Shown here: piece by piece, positions 24,889 through 33,762 of the stretch
Layout: the number at the start of each line of letters is the position of its first letter
Position numbering within the stretch: position 1 is the first letter of the stretch
NCBI GenBank assembly: GCA_035297265.1
Contig: DATGZH010000019.1
Coordinates: forward strand, 62,001 to 126,000
From: DATGZH01 sp035297265
GTDB taxonomy: Bacteria; Actinomycetota; Acidimicrobiia; Acidimicrobiales; RAAP-2
DNA length: 64,000 nt
Reading direction: 5' to 3'
Made by a program: the position numbers and the translations under genes
The notes under the pieces: generated by a model
The model's database searches: none
Told to the model about the DNA's origin: nothing
What the model saw: the letters and a program-made list of their open reading frames with translations, nothing else

Positions 24889-26062
24889 TGAACGTCATCG
24901 TGAACGGCGCGGCGGTGGGGAAGTAGAAGCCCACCAGCTTCTTGTTCACCGAGACGAAGATGTGGGCCGAGCGCGACCCGACCTCCACCGTGAACGGGTT
25001 GTCGGCGGTGAAGGTCTGGGACTGCCCGGCCTCGACCGTGGCCGAGAAGACCGGGTTGACGTGCCCGGCCGCGGTGGCCTGGACCCAGCTCGCCGAGCCG
25101 ACCGCCGCGACCTCGACGGTGAACGTGGCCGAACGGATGTGGAACGTGGCCCCGTTGGCCGACGTGCTGACGAGGGAGAAGAGGCCCACCGGTGTGGTCT
25201 TGTGGGTCGGGGGTTTGACTGCGTGGTGGACCGGCGGCGGCACGTGGCCATGGGGGAGGTGCAGCGTCCGGAGCCACTGGGGGCGGTAGTGGTTGACGAC
25301 GAGGCCGGCCACCCCGAGGAGCACCAGGATCGTGACCATTCCGACGAGGACGCGGAGGAGGATCACACCGGTCCGGCGCCGCCGCTTGCCCGCCGGCTTC
25401 ACGGCCGGGGTCACGCCGGTGTCGGCGATGAGGAGTGGCACCGGCGTGGTCAGGTGCTGCACCGAACCGCTGCTCGACGCCAGGATCACGCCGGCCAAGG
25501 GGTCCTCGGGCGGACCGCCGCCGAGCGTGTCGGTGGCGCGTGGCGAGGTGACCGCCGGCACGACGCCGGTGTCGATCGGCGGGTTGCCCGACAGGGCGGT
25601 GACCGGCGCGGTCCCGGGGTCGCCCACGAGGAGCGTGGCCGCGGTGCCCTCGCCGGGGCCGGCCGGTGCGGTCCCCTGGGTGGCGGGGGCCGGCACGGCC
25701 GCGGTGGCCGAGCCGACCGCGGCGATCGCCGCGGTCGAGGGTGCGGGCGGCGGCGGGAGCCCGGCCGGGCCGGGCCACCGGTCGACCAGCACGAGCACGA
25801 GGCGCTCGCCCGGCAGGCCGAGGTAGTCGCCGTAGCGGCGGAGGGTCTGCAGGATCTGGATGTGGTCGGGGAGGAGGTCGACGGTGCCGGACTCGAGCGC
25901 CTCGAGCTGGAGCACGGGCAGGCCGGTCCGTGCGCTCACGTCTTCGATCCGCAGGCCCTGGCGGGCCCGGGCCACCCGCAGCGTGCGTGCCACCTCGGGC
26001 ACGGTCGTGGGGATCGGGTCCCGGTCGCCGCGGCGGGAAGTGCCGTCACGATGCAGGATCAC
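24875..26062 (-). CDS. RodZ-like helix-turn-helix membrane protein (HTH_25/DUF4115)
   Basis: 395 residues. An N-terminal HTH_25 domain (ARTLRVARARQGLRIEDVSARTGLPVLQLEALE) is followed by an Ala/Pro-rich linker of about 150 residues. One membrane segment (VLVGMVTILVLLGVAGLVV) and a C-terminal beta domain of the DUF4115 kind follow. This is the layout of RodZ, which links cytoskeletal or elongation machinery to the membrane, though MreB is not in the window. The GTG at 26062 has GAGGGAAGGGG just upstream; longer in-frame starts reach 26485 but overlap the regulator gene region. It converges with gyrA and is divergent from the two-component system. Confidence 0.78.
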   Translation of the reverse strand: MILHRDGTSRRGDRDPIPTTVPEVARTLRVARARQGLRIEDVSARTGLPVLQLEALESGTVDLLPDHIQILQTLRRYGDYLGLPGERLVLVLVDRWPGPAGLPPPPAPSTAAIAAVGSATAAVPAPATQGTAPAGPGEGTAATLLVGDPGTAPVTALSGNPPIDTGVVPAVTSPRATDTLGGGPPEDPLAGVILASSSGSVQHLTTPVPLLIADTGVTPAVKPAGKRRRRTGVILLRVLVGMVTILVLLGVAGLVVNHYRPQWLRTLHLPHGHVPPPVHHAVKPPTHKTTPVGLFSLVSTSANGATFHIRSATFTVEVAAVGSASWVQATAAGHVNPVFSATVEAGQSQTFTADNPFTVEVGSRSAHIFVSVNKKLVGFYFPTAAPFTMTFTPVG

Positions 26063-26201
26063 GTCGCCCCTTCCCTCATGGCACCCCTTTTCGGGAGCGT
26101 ACCTGCCCCTTTTAATGTACCCATCCCGGGGAGGGACCTTCCCGCGGCCTACAGCTTCTCCACAGCAAGAGGGGCCAGGATGGTCGCCCGGGAGGTGGAG
26201 C

Positions 26202-26924
26202 GTGGCCGGGAACGCCCGTGTACTGGTGGTCGACGACGAGCCGGCCATCACCGACCTCGTGTCGATGGCCCTCAGGTACGAGGGCCTCGACGTGGAGGTG
26301 GCCCACAGCGGGGGCGGCGCCCTCGAGGCCCTGGACCGCTTCTGCCCCCACCTCGTGGTGCTCGACGTGATGCTGCCCGACCTGGACGGCTTCGAGGTGC
26401 TCCAGCGGATGGAAGGCAAGCATGCGGTGGCGGTGATCTTCCTCACGGCGCGGGGGGACATCGGGGACAAGCTCCGCGGCTTCACGCTGGGCGGGGACGA
26501 CTACATGACCAAGCCGTTCAGCGTGGAGGAGCTCATCGTCCGCACGCGGGCCATCCTGCGTCGGGTGCACGAGCTCGACGACGACAGCTCCGAGCTCCGC
26601 TTCGGCGACCTCGTCCTCGATGAGGACCGCCACGAGGTCACGCGGGCCGGCCACCCGATCGAGCTGACCCCGACCGAGTTCAAGCTGCTCCACTACCTGA
26701 TGGTGAACGGCGACCGCGTCCTCTCCAAGGCCCAGATACTCGACCGGGTATGGCAGTACGACTTCAGTGGGAACGACAACGTCGTGGAGATCTTCATCAG
26801 CTCGTTGCGCCGCAAGCTGGAGGCGCTCGGTCCCCGCCTCATCCACACCGTGCGGGGCGTCGGTTACCGGCTGCGCCTCCCCCGCGACGGGAAACGGCCC
26901 CCGCGGAGCTTGGACGGGGCGTGA
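26202..26924 (+). CDS. OmpR/PhoB-family response regulator
   Basis: 240 residues. The receiver domain starts VLVVDDEPAITDLV, with the phospho-acceptor Asp in LVVLDVMLPDLDGF near residue 53 and Lys in YMTKPFSVEEL. A winged-helix DNA-binding domain follows: ELTPTEFKLLHYLMVNGDRVLSKAQILDRVW and FISSLRRKLE, ending HTVRGVGYRLR. The GTG at 26202 has GGAGGTGGAG just upstream. It overlaps the kinase start (GTGA at 26921-26924). Target genes are probably the secretion/efflux genes immediately downstream, by context. Confidence 0.93.
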   Translation: MAGNARVLVVDDEPAITDLVSMALRYEGLDVEVAHSGGGALEALDRFCPHLVVLDVMLPDLDGFEVLQRMEGKHAVAVIFLTARGDIGDKLRGFTLGGDDYMTKPFSVEELIVRTRAILRRVHELDDDSSELRFGDLVLDEDRHEVTRAGHPIELTPTEFKLLHYLMVNGDRVLSKAQILDRVWQYDFSGNDNVVEIFISSLRRKLEALGPRLIHTVRGVGYRLRLPRDGKRPPRSLDGA

Positions 26925-28504
26925 CCCTCCGCTCGCGCCTCACGCTGCTCCTCATCGGGATCGTGGCGACCGCCCTCGTCGTCTCGGGGGTCGTCACCTA
27001 CACCTCGATCCGGGCCTTCCTCCTCTCCCGGCTCGACCCCCAGCTCGAGACGGCCTCGTTCTCCGTGTCGCGAGCCCTCCTCGTGAACGACCACCTGGTG
27101 GCGGTGCCCCCGGGCGGCACGGTCACCGGGACCCCGAGCGAGCCCTTCTCCCGACGGTTCTTCCCCAACTCGAGCTTCAACCACCGGGCGTCGTCCGAGC
27201 TCTTCCCGACCGGCACCGTGGGCGAGCTCGTCGAGGCGGACGGGTCGCTCGTCGGCAAGCCGGTGTCGTTCGTCTACGGGGGCAAGGTCCCGCCGCTCCC
27301 CGTCCTGCCGGCTCACCTGCCGCCGAGCAGCTTCAGCCACCCGGCCATCTTCAACGCGGCCAGCCACGGCGGCAGCGTCTCCTACCGCGTGCTCACCCGA
27401 CCGGTCGGCTTCCAGCAGCTGACGGTCGTCGTGGCCATCCCGCTCACCGAGGTGAACCAGACCATCGGGCGGCTCCTCCTCGTCGAGCTGCTCGTGGGGG
27501 CGGCCGCCCTCGTCGGCCTCGGCGTCGTCGCCTGGTGGACGGTGCGCCGGGGCCTGCGCCCGCTCGAGGACATGGCGACGACGGCGGGGGCCATCGCCGA
27601 AGGCGACCTCGCCCGCCGGGTCGACGAGACCGACCCGAGGACCGAGGTGGGCCGGCTCGGTCTCGCGCTCAACGCCATGCTCGGCGACATCGAGGAGGCC
27701 TTCGCGGCCCGGGGGGCCTCGGAGGGCCGACTCCGCCGGTTCCTGGCCGACGCCTCGCACGAGCTGCGCACGCCCCTCACCTCGATCCGCGGCTACGCCG
27801 AGATCTTCGAGCTCGGGGCCCAGCAGCGGCCGGACGACCTGGCCACGGCCATGCGCCACATCCGGGAGGAGGCCGACCGGATGAACGTGCTCGTCGAGGA
27901 CCTCCTGCTCCTCGCCCGGCTCGACCAGGAGCGGCCGTTCGACGTCGGCCCGGTCGACCTCGCCGCGGTGGCCAGTCGCTCGGTCGAGACGGCGCGGGTC
28001 CACTCGCCGGGTCACCCCATCTCGCTCGCCGCGAGCGGGCCCATCCTCCTCGAGGGCGACGCCGCCCGCCTGCGCCAGGTGGTGGACAACCTCGTCGGCA
28101 ACGCCCTCCGTCACTCACCGCCGGCGGCACCGGTGGACGTGGTGGTCGACGGTCGTGACGACGAGGTGTGGCTCGAGGTGGCCGACCGGGGCCCGGGTGT
28201 CTCGCCGGAGGAGGCCGAGAAGATCTTCGAGCCCTTCTTCCGCACCGACACCTCGCGGAACCGGGCCACCGGCGGCGCGGGCCTCGGCCTCGCCATCGTG
28301 GCCGCCATCGTCGAGGGGCACGGCGGGAGCGTCGGGGTGGGCGAACGGCCGGGCGGCGGCGCCCGCTTCTGGGTCCACCTCCCCCGGGGCCCGGCGCGCC
28401 CTCCCGACCCTTCAGCCGAGCCGGCGCCGGAGTTGGAAGAACTTATGCTTCCGACAGGAAACGGACAGGAACAGGAAAGTACCGTCACAGTACGGCCTGG
28501 TTGA
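26921..28504 (+). CDS. Two-component sensor histidine kinase
   Basis: 527 residues. Membrane helices lie near 8-30 and 183-207 and enclose an extracytoplasmic sensor of about 150 residues of no recognised type. A HAMP segment follows, then HisKA with the phospho-His in DASHELRTPLTSIRGYAE. The HATPase has NLVGNALRHS, DRGPGVSPEEAEKIFEPFFR and GGAGLGLAIV. The organisation is like MprB/BaeS-type envelope sensors. Translationally coupled to its response regulator. The C-terminal 35 residues are acidic and unstructured. Signal unknown. Confidence 0.92.
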   Translation: MTLRSRLTLLLIGIVATALVVSGVVTYTSIRAFLLSRLDPQLETASFSVSRALLVNDHLVAVPPGGTVTGTPSEPFSRRFFPNSSFNHRASSELFPTGTVGELVEADGSLVGKPVSFVYGGKVPPLPVLPAHLPPSSFSHPAIFNAASHGGSVSYRVLTRPVGFQQLTVVVAIPLTEVNQTIGRLLLVELLVGAAALVGLGVVAWWTVRRGLRPLEDMATTAGAIAEGDLARRVDETDPRTEVGRLGLALNAMLGDIEEAFAARGASEGRLRRFLADASHELRTPLTSIRGYAEIFELGAQQRPDDLATAMRHIREEADRMNVLVEDLLLLARLDQERPFDVGPVDLAAVASRSVETARVHSPGHPISLAASGPILLEGDAARLRQVVDNLVGNALRHSPPAAPVDVVVDGRDDEVWLEVADRGPGVSPEEAEKIFEPFFRTDTSRNRATGGAGLGLAIVAAIVEGHGGSVGVGERPGGGARFWVHLPRGPARPPDPSAEPAPELEELMLPTGNGQEQESTVTVRPG

Positions 28505-28514
28505 CTCGGCGATC

Positions 28515-29201
28515 ATGAAACCTCTCGCCTTTGACCGGTTCCTGTCCAGACGCCGTTTCGCCACGGCCCTCGTCACCCTGCTCGTCGTGGTGGCCGCCCT
28601 CAGCCTCGCCGCTGGCCCGGTGGCGGCGGCCGGGTCGACGACGACAACGACCCACAGCTCCTCCTCGCCCGGCACCCCGTCGTCGAGCTACCGCAAGGCC
28701 TTAGCGGCGTTCGAGAGCTGCCTGGCCAAGCATGGGGTGAAGCTGCCCACGTTCAACGGCACTCGGCCCTCGGGGTCGTTCCCGCGTCCGTCGGGGTCCA
28801 CGCCGCCGTCGGGCTCGAACGAGGGTGGCTTCCGCCCGGGCGGCTTCTTCGGGGGCGGGAGCACCAACTCGAAATCCGCCAAGGCCTACGCGGCGTGCAA
28901 ATCCAAGCTCCCGGCCGGGTCCAGGGGCTTCGGCGCATTCGGCGGCTTCGGTGGGGGGAGCTCCCACCCCTCGGCCGCCCAGCAGGCCGCCCTCTCCAAC
29001 TACGAGAAGTGCATGACCGCCCACGGGGTCACGATCGCCTCGAACACCACGTTCCAGCAGATCCAAAGCCTCATCCGGAGTGATCCCTCGGCGTCCAAGG
29101 CCAACCAGTCCTGCCTGCAGGACCTGCGGGCCGCCTTCACGCCACCGTCGGGCTCGCACCCGCCGATCGGGAGTAGCTCGTCGGGTAGCGCCTCGGCGTG
29201 A
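28515..29201 (+). CDS. Secreted CxxxHGV-motif protein linked to the efflux genes
   Basis: 228 residues with a signal peptide (basic start, ATALVTLLVVVAALSLAAG, Ala-rich cleavage site). The mature part is Ser/Gly/Pro-rich and holds two copies of a Cys-containing motif, ESCLAKHGVKLP near residue 70 and EKCMTAHGVTIA near residue 155. Further Cys residues occur in AYAACKSKLP and NQSCLQDLRAAF. Actinobacterial secreted proteins with a CMxxHGV motif are often found beside HlyD/MacB-type systems; their role is unknown. It starts 10 nt after the kinase and its stop overlaps the adaptor start (GTGA), so it belongs to the same unit. Confidence 0.75.
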   Translation: MKPLAFDRFLSRRRFATALVTLLVVVAALSLAAGPVAAAGSTTTTTHSSSSPGTPSSSYRKALAAFESCLAKHGVKLPTFNGTRPSGSFPRPSGSTPPSGSNEGGFRPGGFFGGGSTNSKSAKAYAACKSKLPAGSRGFGAFGGFGGGSSHPSAAQQAALSNYEKCMTAHGVTIASNTTFQQIQSLIRSDPSASKANQSCLQDLRAAFTPPSGSHPPIGSSSSGSASA

Positions 29202-30925
29202 GCATTTCCGGCGACGGACCCGGCCTCCCGAACCCGCCTGCCGGGAGCACTGAAGGGGACTCCGTCAGCTCGCTCGAGCCGTCCACCCAGATGACGGCCA
29301 CCCAGACGCCGACTACCCGGACGCCGTCCACCCAGACGACGGCCGTCACGACCCGCTCCGAGCGACAGGTGGCACCGGCGACCCGGGTCGGCGCCGTGGC
29401 TGCTGCCCGTCCGACTGGGCTGCCCTCACCGAACGGGTGGGGGGGTGGACGTGAGCTGCCGAAAGTCCATCGGCGCATCACCGGCCGCCAGGCGCTGAAC
29501 GCCCTCCTCGTCGTGGTCATCGTGGCCGCTGGTGTGATCGCCGCCCTGGAGGTCACCTCGTCCAGCTCCACCCCCGCGACGACCCCGAGCCTCGGTACGG
29601 TCAGCAAGGGGACCGTCCCGGCCGTGCAGACGGCTACCGGTAACGTCGGCGCCGCCCAGACCTACGGGCTCAACTTCGCCACCGGCGGCACGGTGGCCGC
29701 CATCAACGTCGCCGTGGGCCAGCAGGTGACCGCCGGTCAGGTGCTCGCCTCGCTCGATTCCACCTCGGCCGAGGCGGCGCTCACGGAGGCCGAGGACAAC
29801 CTGACCGCCGCGCAGGACCGCCTGACCCAGGACGAGCAGGGCGGGACTTCGTCGTCGGGCGGCGTCTCCTCCGGTTCGTCAGGCGGGTCCGGCTCGTTGG
29901 GCGCCGCGATCGCCGAGAGCCCACCCTCGACCACCACGACCGAGCCGGCCGGCGGCGGCACCCCGTCGAGCACCACGACGACCGAGCCGTCGCCGACCAC
30001 GACCACCCCGTCGAGCACGACCACCACCACCTCGGCTCCCAACCCGGCCACCATCGCCTCGGACGAGGAGCAGGTGGCGGCGGCCCAGGCCCAGGTGGCC
30101 TCGGCCCAGCAGGCGCTCACCGCAACCACGCTCGTCGCCCCGGCCGATGGCACCGTCACCGCCCTCGACGGCTCCGTCGGCCAGACCGTGAGCGCCGGAA
30201 GCACCACAGTGAGCTCCGGTTCCTCATCCTCATCCTCATCCTCGTCCAGCGGCGGGGTGGCCAGCCTCTTCGGGGGCAGCGCCTCGAGCTCCTCGGGCGG
30301 CAGCGGCTCCTCCGGGAGCTCGTCGAGCTCGTTCATGACGATCTCTGACCTCGGACAGCTCGTCGTCTCCTGCACCGTGGCCGAAGCGGACATCGGCCAG
30401 GTGAAGGTGGGCGAGACGGCCGTGGTGTCGCTGAACGCCCTGTCGAACCAGGAGTTCGCGGCCGCCGTGACCGCGGTCGGGACGACCGGCACGACGTCGA
30501 GCAACGTCGTCACCTTCCCGGTGACCCTCACGATCACGAGCCCGTCGTCCGACGTGAAGGTGGGCATGTCGGCGTCGGTAACCATCGTGACCCAGCAGCT
30601 CGACAACGTCCTCGTGGTGCCCTCCTCGGCCGTCACCGGCGCCGGTAGGTCGGCATCAGTGACCGTCGTGTCCTCGAAGGGGAAGCAGACCCGGGTGCCG
30701 GTGGTCGTCGGGCTCGTGGGCACCTCCACCACGGGCGTGTACGGCGACCTGAAGGTCGGCGAGCACGTGCTCCTGCCCTCCGTGTCGATCTCGTCCTCGC
30801 CGACGAGCGGCACCGGCGGCTCGACTGGGGCCGGCTTCGGCGGCACCGGGGGCACGGGTGGCCTCAGCCGGCTGTTCAGCGGCGGCGGCGGCTTCGGCGG
30901 CGGCGGGTCCTTCCGGGGAGGATGA
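29198..30925 (+). CDS. HlyD/MacA-type efflux adaptor protein
   Basis: 575 residues. A cytoplasmic Thr/Pro-rich N-terminus of about 90 residues with TQTP/TTRTPSTQT repeats precedes one membrane segment (ALLVVVIVAAGVIAALEV, near residues 103-120). The membrane-fusion fold follows: a biotinyl-lipoyl-like half (VAAINVAVGQQVTAGQVLASLDS), a coiled-coil region interrupted by a Ser/Thr-rich insert, and the second half (LVAPADGTVTALDGSVGQTV). Beta-barrel domains and a Gly-rich tail end the protein. It is the partner of the ATPase and permease that follow. In a single-membrane actinobacterium such adaptors cannot reach an outer membrane channel, so export to or through the wall is implied. Confidence 0.88.
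   Translation: MSISGDGPGLPNPPAGSTEGDSVSSLEPSTQMTATQTPTTRTPSTQTTAVTTRSERQVAPATRVGAVAAARPTGLPSPNGWGGGRELPKVHRRITGRQALNALLVVVIVAAGVIAALEVTSSSSTPATTPSLGTVSKGTVPAVQTATGNVGAAQTYGLNFATGGTVAAINVAVGQQVTAGQVLASLDSTSAEAALTEAEDNLTAAQDRLTQDEQGGTSSSGGVSSGSSGGSGSLGAAIAESPPSTTTTEPAGGGTPSSTTTTEPSPTTTTPSSTTTTTSAPNPATIASDEEQVAAAQAQVASAQQALTATTLVAPADGTVTALDGSVGQTVSAGSTTVSSGSSSSSSSSSSGGVASLFGGSASSSSGGSGSSGSSSSSFMTISDLGQLVVSCTVAEADIGQVKVGETAVVSLNALSNQEFAAAVTAVGTTGTTSSNVVTFPVTLTITSPSSDVKVGMSASVTIVTQQLDNVLVVPSSAVTGAGRSASVTVVSSKGKQTRVPVVVGLVGTSTTGVYGDLKVGEHVLLPSVSISSSPTSGTGGSTGAGFGGTGGTGGLSRLFSGGGGFGGGGSFRGG
30221..30244. repeat. Hexanucleotide repeat in the adaptor gene
   Basis: Three TCCTCA units plus TCCTCG encode a run of serines. 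The 6-bp unit keeps the frame, so expansion would change only the serine linker length. Confidence 0.7.
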
Positions 30926-31674
30926 TGCCGTCCCCGGCGCTCGTCGCGCAGAAGCCGGCCATCGCCCTGCGGAAGGTGTCGAAGGTCTACGGGACAGGGG
31001 CCGGGAGGGTCCACGCCGTCCGGGACGTCACCCTCACCGTCCATCGTGGCGAGTTCGTGGCCATCGTCGGGGCCTCCGGTTCGGGCAAGAGCACCCTCAT
31101 GAACATCCTCGCCCTCCTCGACGACGTGACCCGCGGTTCCTACCGCCTCGACGGGGTGGACGTCCGGCACCGGGAGGAGGACGAGCTGGCGGCCATCCGC
31201 AACGGACGCATCGGACTCGTCTTCCAGGCCTTCAACCTCCTCTCGGGCCTGAGCGCGGTCGAGAACGTCGAGCTGCCCCTCGTCTACGCCGGGGTGAAGC
31301 GGTCGGCCCGGCGTGAGCGAGCCCTCGAGGTCCTCGACGCCGTCGGCCTCTCCCGCCGGGCCCTGCACCTCCCCTCCGAGCTCTCGGGCGGTGAGCAGCA
31401 ACGGGTGGCGGTGGCCCGGGCCATCGTGAACGACCCGGCGATCGTGCTGGCCGACGAGCCGACGGGGAACCTCGACACGTTGGCCAGCGCCTCAGTGCTC
31501 AACATGTTGCGCCGCCTGCACCGGAGTGGCCGGACGCTCATGGTCATCACCCACGAGCGCGATGTCGCCGTCATCGCCGACCGCATCGTGGAGATGCGCG
31601 ACGGACAGATCGTCTCCGACGTCGTCCAGGAGCCCGAGGACGCCGTCGTAGCCCAGGGGGGGCGGTACGGGTGA
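30922..31674 (+). CDS. MacB-like ABC transporter ATP-binding protein
   Basis: 250 residues. Walker A is GASGSGKSTLMN near residue 51, the Q-loop region reads VFQAFNLL, the ABC signature is ELSGGEQQRVAVARA near residue 153, Walker B is IVLADEPTGNLD, and the H-loop is VITHERD. This is the MacB/LolD/FtsE subfamily that pairs with FtsX-type permeases and energises extrusion. ATG start overlapping the adaptor stop, and its stop overlaps the permease start at 31671. Confidence 0.95.
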   Translation: MMPSPALVAQKPAIALRKVSKVYGTGAGRVHAVRDVTLTVHRGEFVAIVGASGSGKSTLMNILALLDDVTRGSYRLDGVDVRHREEDELAAIRNGRIGLVFQAFNLLSGLSAVENVELPLVYAGVKRSARRERALEVLDAVGLSRRALHLPSELSGGEQQRVAVARAIVNDPAIVLADEPTGNLDTLASASVLNMLRRLHRSGRTLMVITHERDVAVIADRIVEMRDGQIVSDVVQEPEDAVVAQGGRYG

Positions 31675-32885
31675 CGCTCGTCGATTCGTTGCGCATCGCC
31701 ATGGCCGGGATCGGGGCCAACCGGCTGCGCTCCGCCCTCACGGTGCTCAGCATGCTCATCGGGGTGGCCGCGGTCATCGTGGCCATCGCCGCGGGGAACG
31801 GCTCGTCGGCCGCCGTGGCCGCCCAGTTTGAGGCGCTCGGCACCAACCTCCTCGTCGTCTCCCCGCAGATCAGCATCGACGCGGCGACCGGTTCGGTGAC
31901 CCCGCCCACGTCGCTCACCGCGGCGGACGTGCGGGCCCTCGAGAACAAGAGCACGAACCCCGACGTCTCGGCCGTGGCGCCGGTGGTCTCCGCCAGTTCG
32001 GTCACGATGACCTACGGGGCGACGAGCTACAGCCCCTCCTCGTTTGTCGGCACCACCCCGGCCTACGAGGGGATGCACGGCTACTCGGTCGCCGGCGGCT
32101 CCTTCTTCACCCGGGCCGACGTGACCAACCACGCCAAGGTGATCGTGGTCGGCCAGACCGTGGTCTCCGAGCTCTTCGGCGGGGCCGACCCCATCGGTGA
32201 CCAGGTCCAGTGCGGCGCCGGGAGCTTCGAGGTCGTCGGGGTGCTGAACGCCAAAGGGACGAGCGGCACAACCGACCTCGACGACGTGGTCATGGCGCCC
32301 TACACGTCGGTCCAGGACCAGATCAGCGGCTACGGCGCCTTCTCCTCGATCGACGTCGAGGCGAGCTCCGGCGCGACGACAGGCGCGGCGCAGGCGCAGG
32401 CCACGAGCACGATCGAGACGACGAACAAGACGACGGCCGCCGCGCCGGGCTTTGGCGTGGCCAACGAGGCGTCGGCCATCTCGGCGCAGAACTCGTCGAA
32501 CGCCATTTTCACCGTCCTCCTCGGCGTGATCGGGGCCATCTCGCTCCTCGTCGGGGGGATCGGCGTGATGAACATCATGCTCGTCTCGGTCACCGAGCGG
32601 ACGAGGGAGATCGGGATCAGAAAAACCGTGGGGGCCCGGCGGACCGACATCCTGTCCCAGTTCCTCGCCGAAGCGGTGCTCCTCTCCGGGCTCGGCGGCA
32701 TCTTCGGCGTCCTCGTCGGGCTCTTCGTCAGTCAGTTCCCGATCAAAGGGGTCCAACCGGTGGTCGTGCCGTGGTCGATCTTCCTTGCCTTCGGGGTGGC
32801 CGTCGTGGTCGGGCTGTTCTTCGGCCTCTACCCGGCCAGCCGGGCGGCCGGGCTGCCGCCGGCCGTGGCCCTCCGGCGGGACTGA
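31671..32885 (+). CDS. MacB/FtsX-family ABC transporter permease
   Basis: 404 residues. Membrane helix 1 near residues 19-42 (ALTVLSMLIGVAAVIVAIAAG) is followed by a MacB_PCD-type extracytoplasmic domain of about 210 residues. A C-terminal FtsX core then has three helices and the conserved IGVMNIMLVSVTERTREIGI, KTVGARRTDI and the terminal PAVALRRD. Together with the preceding ATPase and adaptor it forms a complete MacAB-type exporter; the substrate is not apparent. The GTG start is coupled to the ATPase stop. Confidence 0.94.
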   Translation: MTLVDSLRIAMAGIGANRLRSALTVLSMLIGVAAVIVAIAAGNGSSAAVAAQFEALGTNLLVVSPQISIDAATGSVTPPTSLTAADVRALENKSTNPDVSAVAPVVSASSVTMTYGATSYSPSSFVGTTPAYEGMHGYSVAGGSFFTRADVTNHAKVIVVGQTVVSELFGGADPIGDQVQCGAGSFEVVGVLNAKGTSGTTDLDDVVMAPYTSVQDQISGYGAFSSIDVEASSGATTGAAQAQATSTIETTNKTTAAAPGFGVANEASAISAQNSSNAIFTVLLGVIGAISLLVGGIGVMNIMLVSVTERTREIGIRKTVGARRTDILSQFLAEAVLLSGLGGIFGVLVGLFVSQFPIKGVQPVVVPWSIFLAFGVAVVVGLFFGLYPASRAAGLPPAVALRRD

Positions 32886-32936
32886 CGAGCGGGACAAGAC
32901 GATGCGCAGACTCGTGGACACGAAGGAGACGACACG

Positions 32937-33671
32937 ATGACAAACGAGCAGGACCGGGCCGGCGAAGACGGGCTGCCGGTGCCCGCCAGCGGGGCGATCA
33001 CCCCGGCACCACCGGGTACCCCGGTACCGGCCAAGGGGAAGGCCGTCCTGAGCGACACCCAGGAGTTGCCGGCGCTGGCCGAGCAGGACCTGGCCGAGCC
33101 GTTCGACGACTGGGACGACGAGGAGGAGGACGAGGAGATGGCCCGCCGGCTCGACGCCAAGGGCCGGCGCAAGGCCCGGCGCCTCACCGGGGCCCTCGCC
33201 CTCGTGGCCGCCCTCGGCATCGGGTTCGCCGGCGGCGTCATCTACCAGAACCACGCCGGCGGGTCGTCGAGCGCCGGCGGGCTCAGCGGCGCCTCGTCGT
33301 TCGCCGCTCTCCGGGCGGCGTTCGCGGGGCGGGGCGGAGGCTCGGCTGGCGCCGGGGGCGCCTCGGCCGCCGGCGGTGCCGGCGGCGTCGCCAGCCTCTT
33401 CGGCGGGAGCGGCACGAGCGTGGTCGGCACGGTCACCGCGGTCAACAACGGGATCCTCTACGTCTCGGAGGGGTCGTCGAGCGCGCTGGTCAAGGTGGTC
33501 ACGAACCCCAACTCCTCGGTCACGAGCCAGCAGCCCTCGTCGCCCTCGAGCATCCAGCCGGGGGACTCGGTGATCATCTCCGGGGCCAAGCAGAGCGACG
33601 GGAGCTTCATGGCCTCGAGCATCCGGGACAGCGGCTCTTCCACCGCCGCCGGCGGGGGAATCGGCGGATGA
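32937..33671 (+). CDS. Membrane-anchored protein with DUF5666-like domain
   Basis: 244 residues. The cytoplasmic N-terminus of about 80 residues has an acidic run (DDWDDEEEDEEMARRLDA). One membrane segment follows (LTGALALVAALGIGFAGGVIY, near residues 82-102), then a Gly/Ala/Ser-rich linker. A C-terminal beta domain reads VVGTVTAVNNGILYVSEG with GDSVIISG, like the DUF5666/OB-type domains. ATG with GAAGGAG upstream, 51 bp after the permease. It is probably the last gene of the efflux locus; function unknown. Confidence 0.7.
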   Translation: MTNEQDRAGEDGLPVPASGAITPAPPGTPVPAKGKAVLSDTQELPALAEQDLAEPFDDWDDEEEDEEMARRLDAKGRRKARRLTGALALVAALGIGFAGGVIYQNHAGGSSSAGGLSGASSFAALRAAFAGRGGGSAGAGGASAAGGAGGVASLFGGSGTSVVGTVTAVNNGILYVSEGSSSALVKVVTNPNSSVTSQQPSSPSSIQPGDSVIISGAKQSDGSFMASSIRDSGSSTAAGGGIGG

Positions 33672-33721
33672 CGGGCCCGTCCGGACGAGATGTAAGGGAC
33701 ACGTAACCAGCGGGCCGCTCA

Positions 33722-33742
33722 CCCGCCGCCCAGTCCGGCGGG
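33722..33742 (+). terminator. Hairpin between the efflux locus and dipZ-like gene
   Basis: Arms CCCGCCG and CGGCGGG form a 7-bp stem with a 7-nt loop, 51 nt after the stop of the DUF5666-like gene and 21 nt before the next start. No U tract. Confidence 0.4.
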
Positions 33743-33762
33743 GCCCTTGCAAGACTGCCGAG

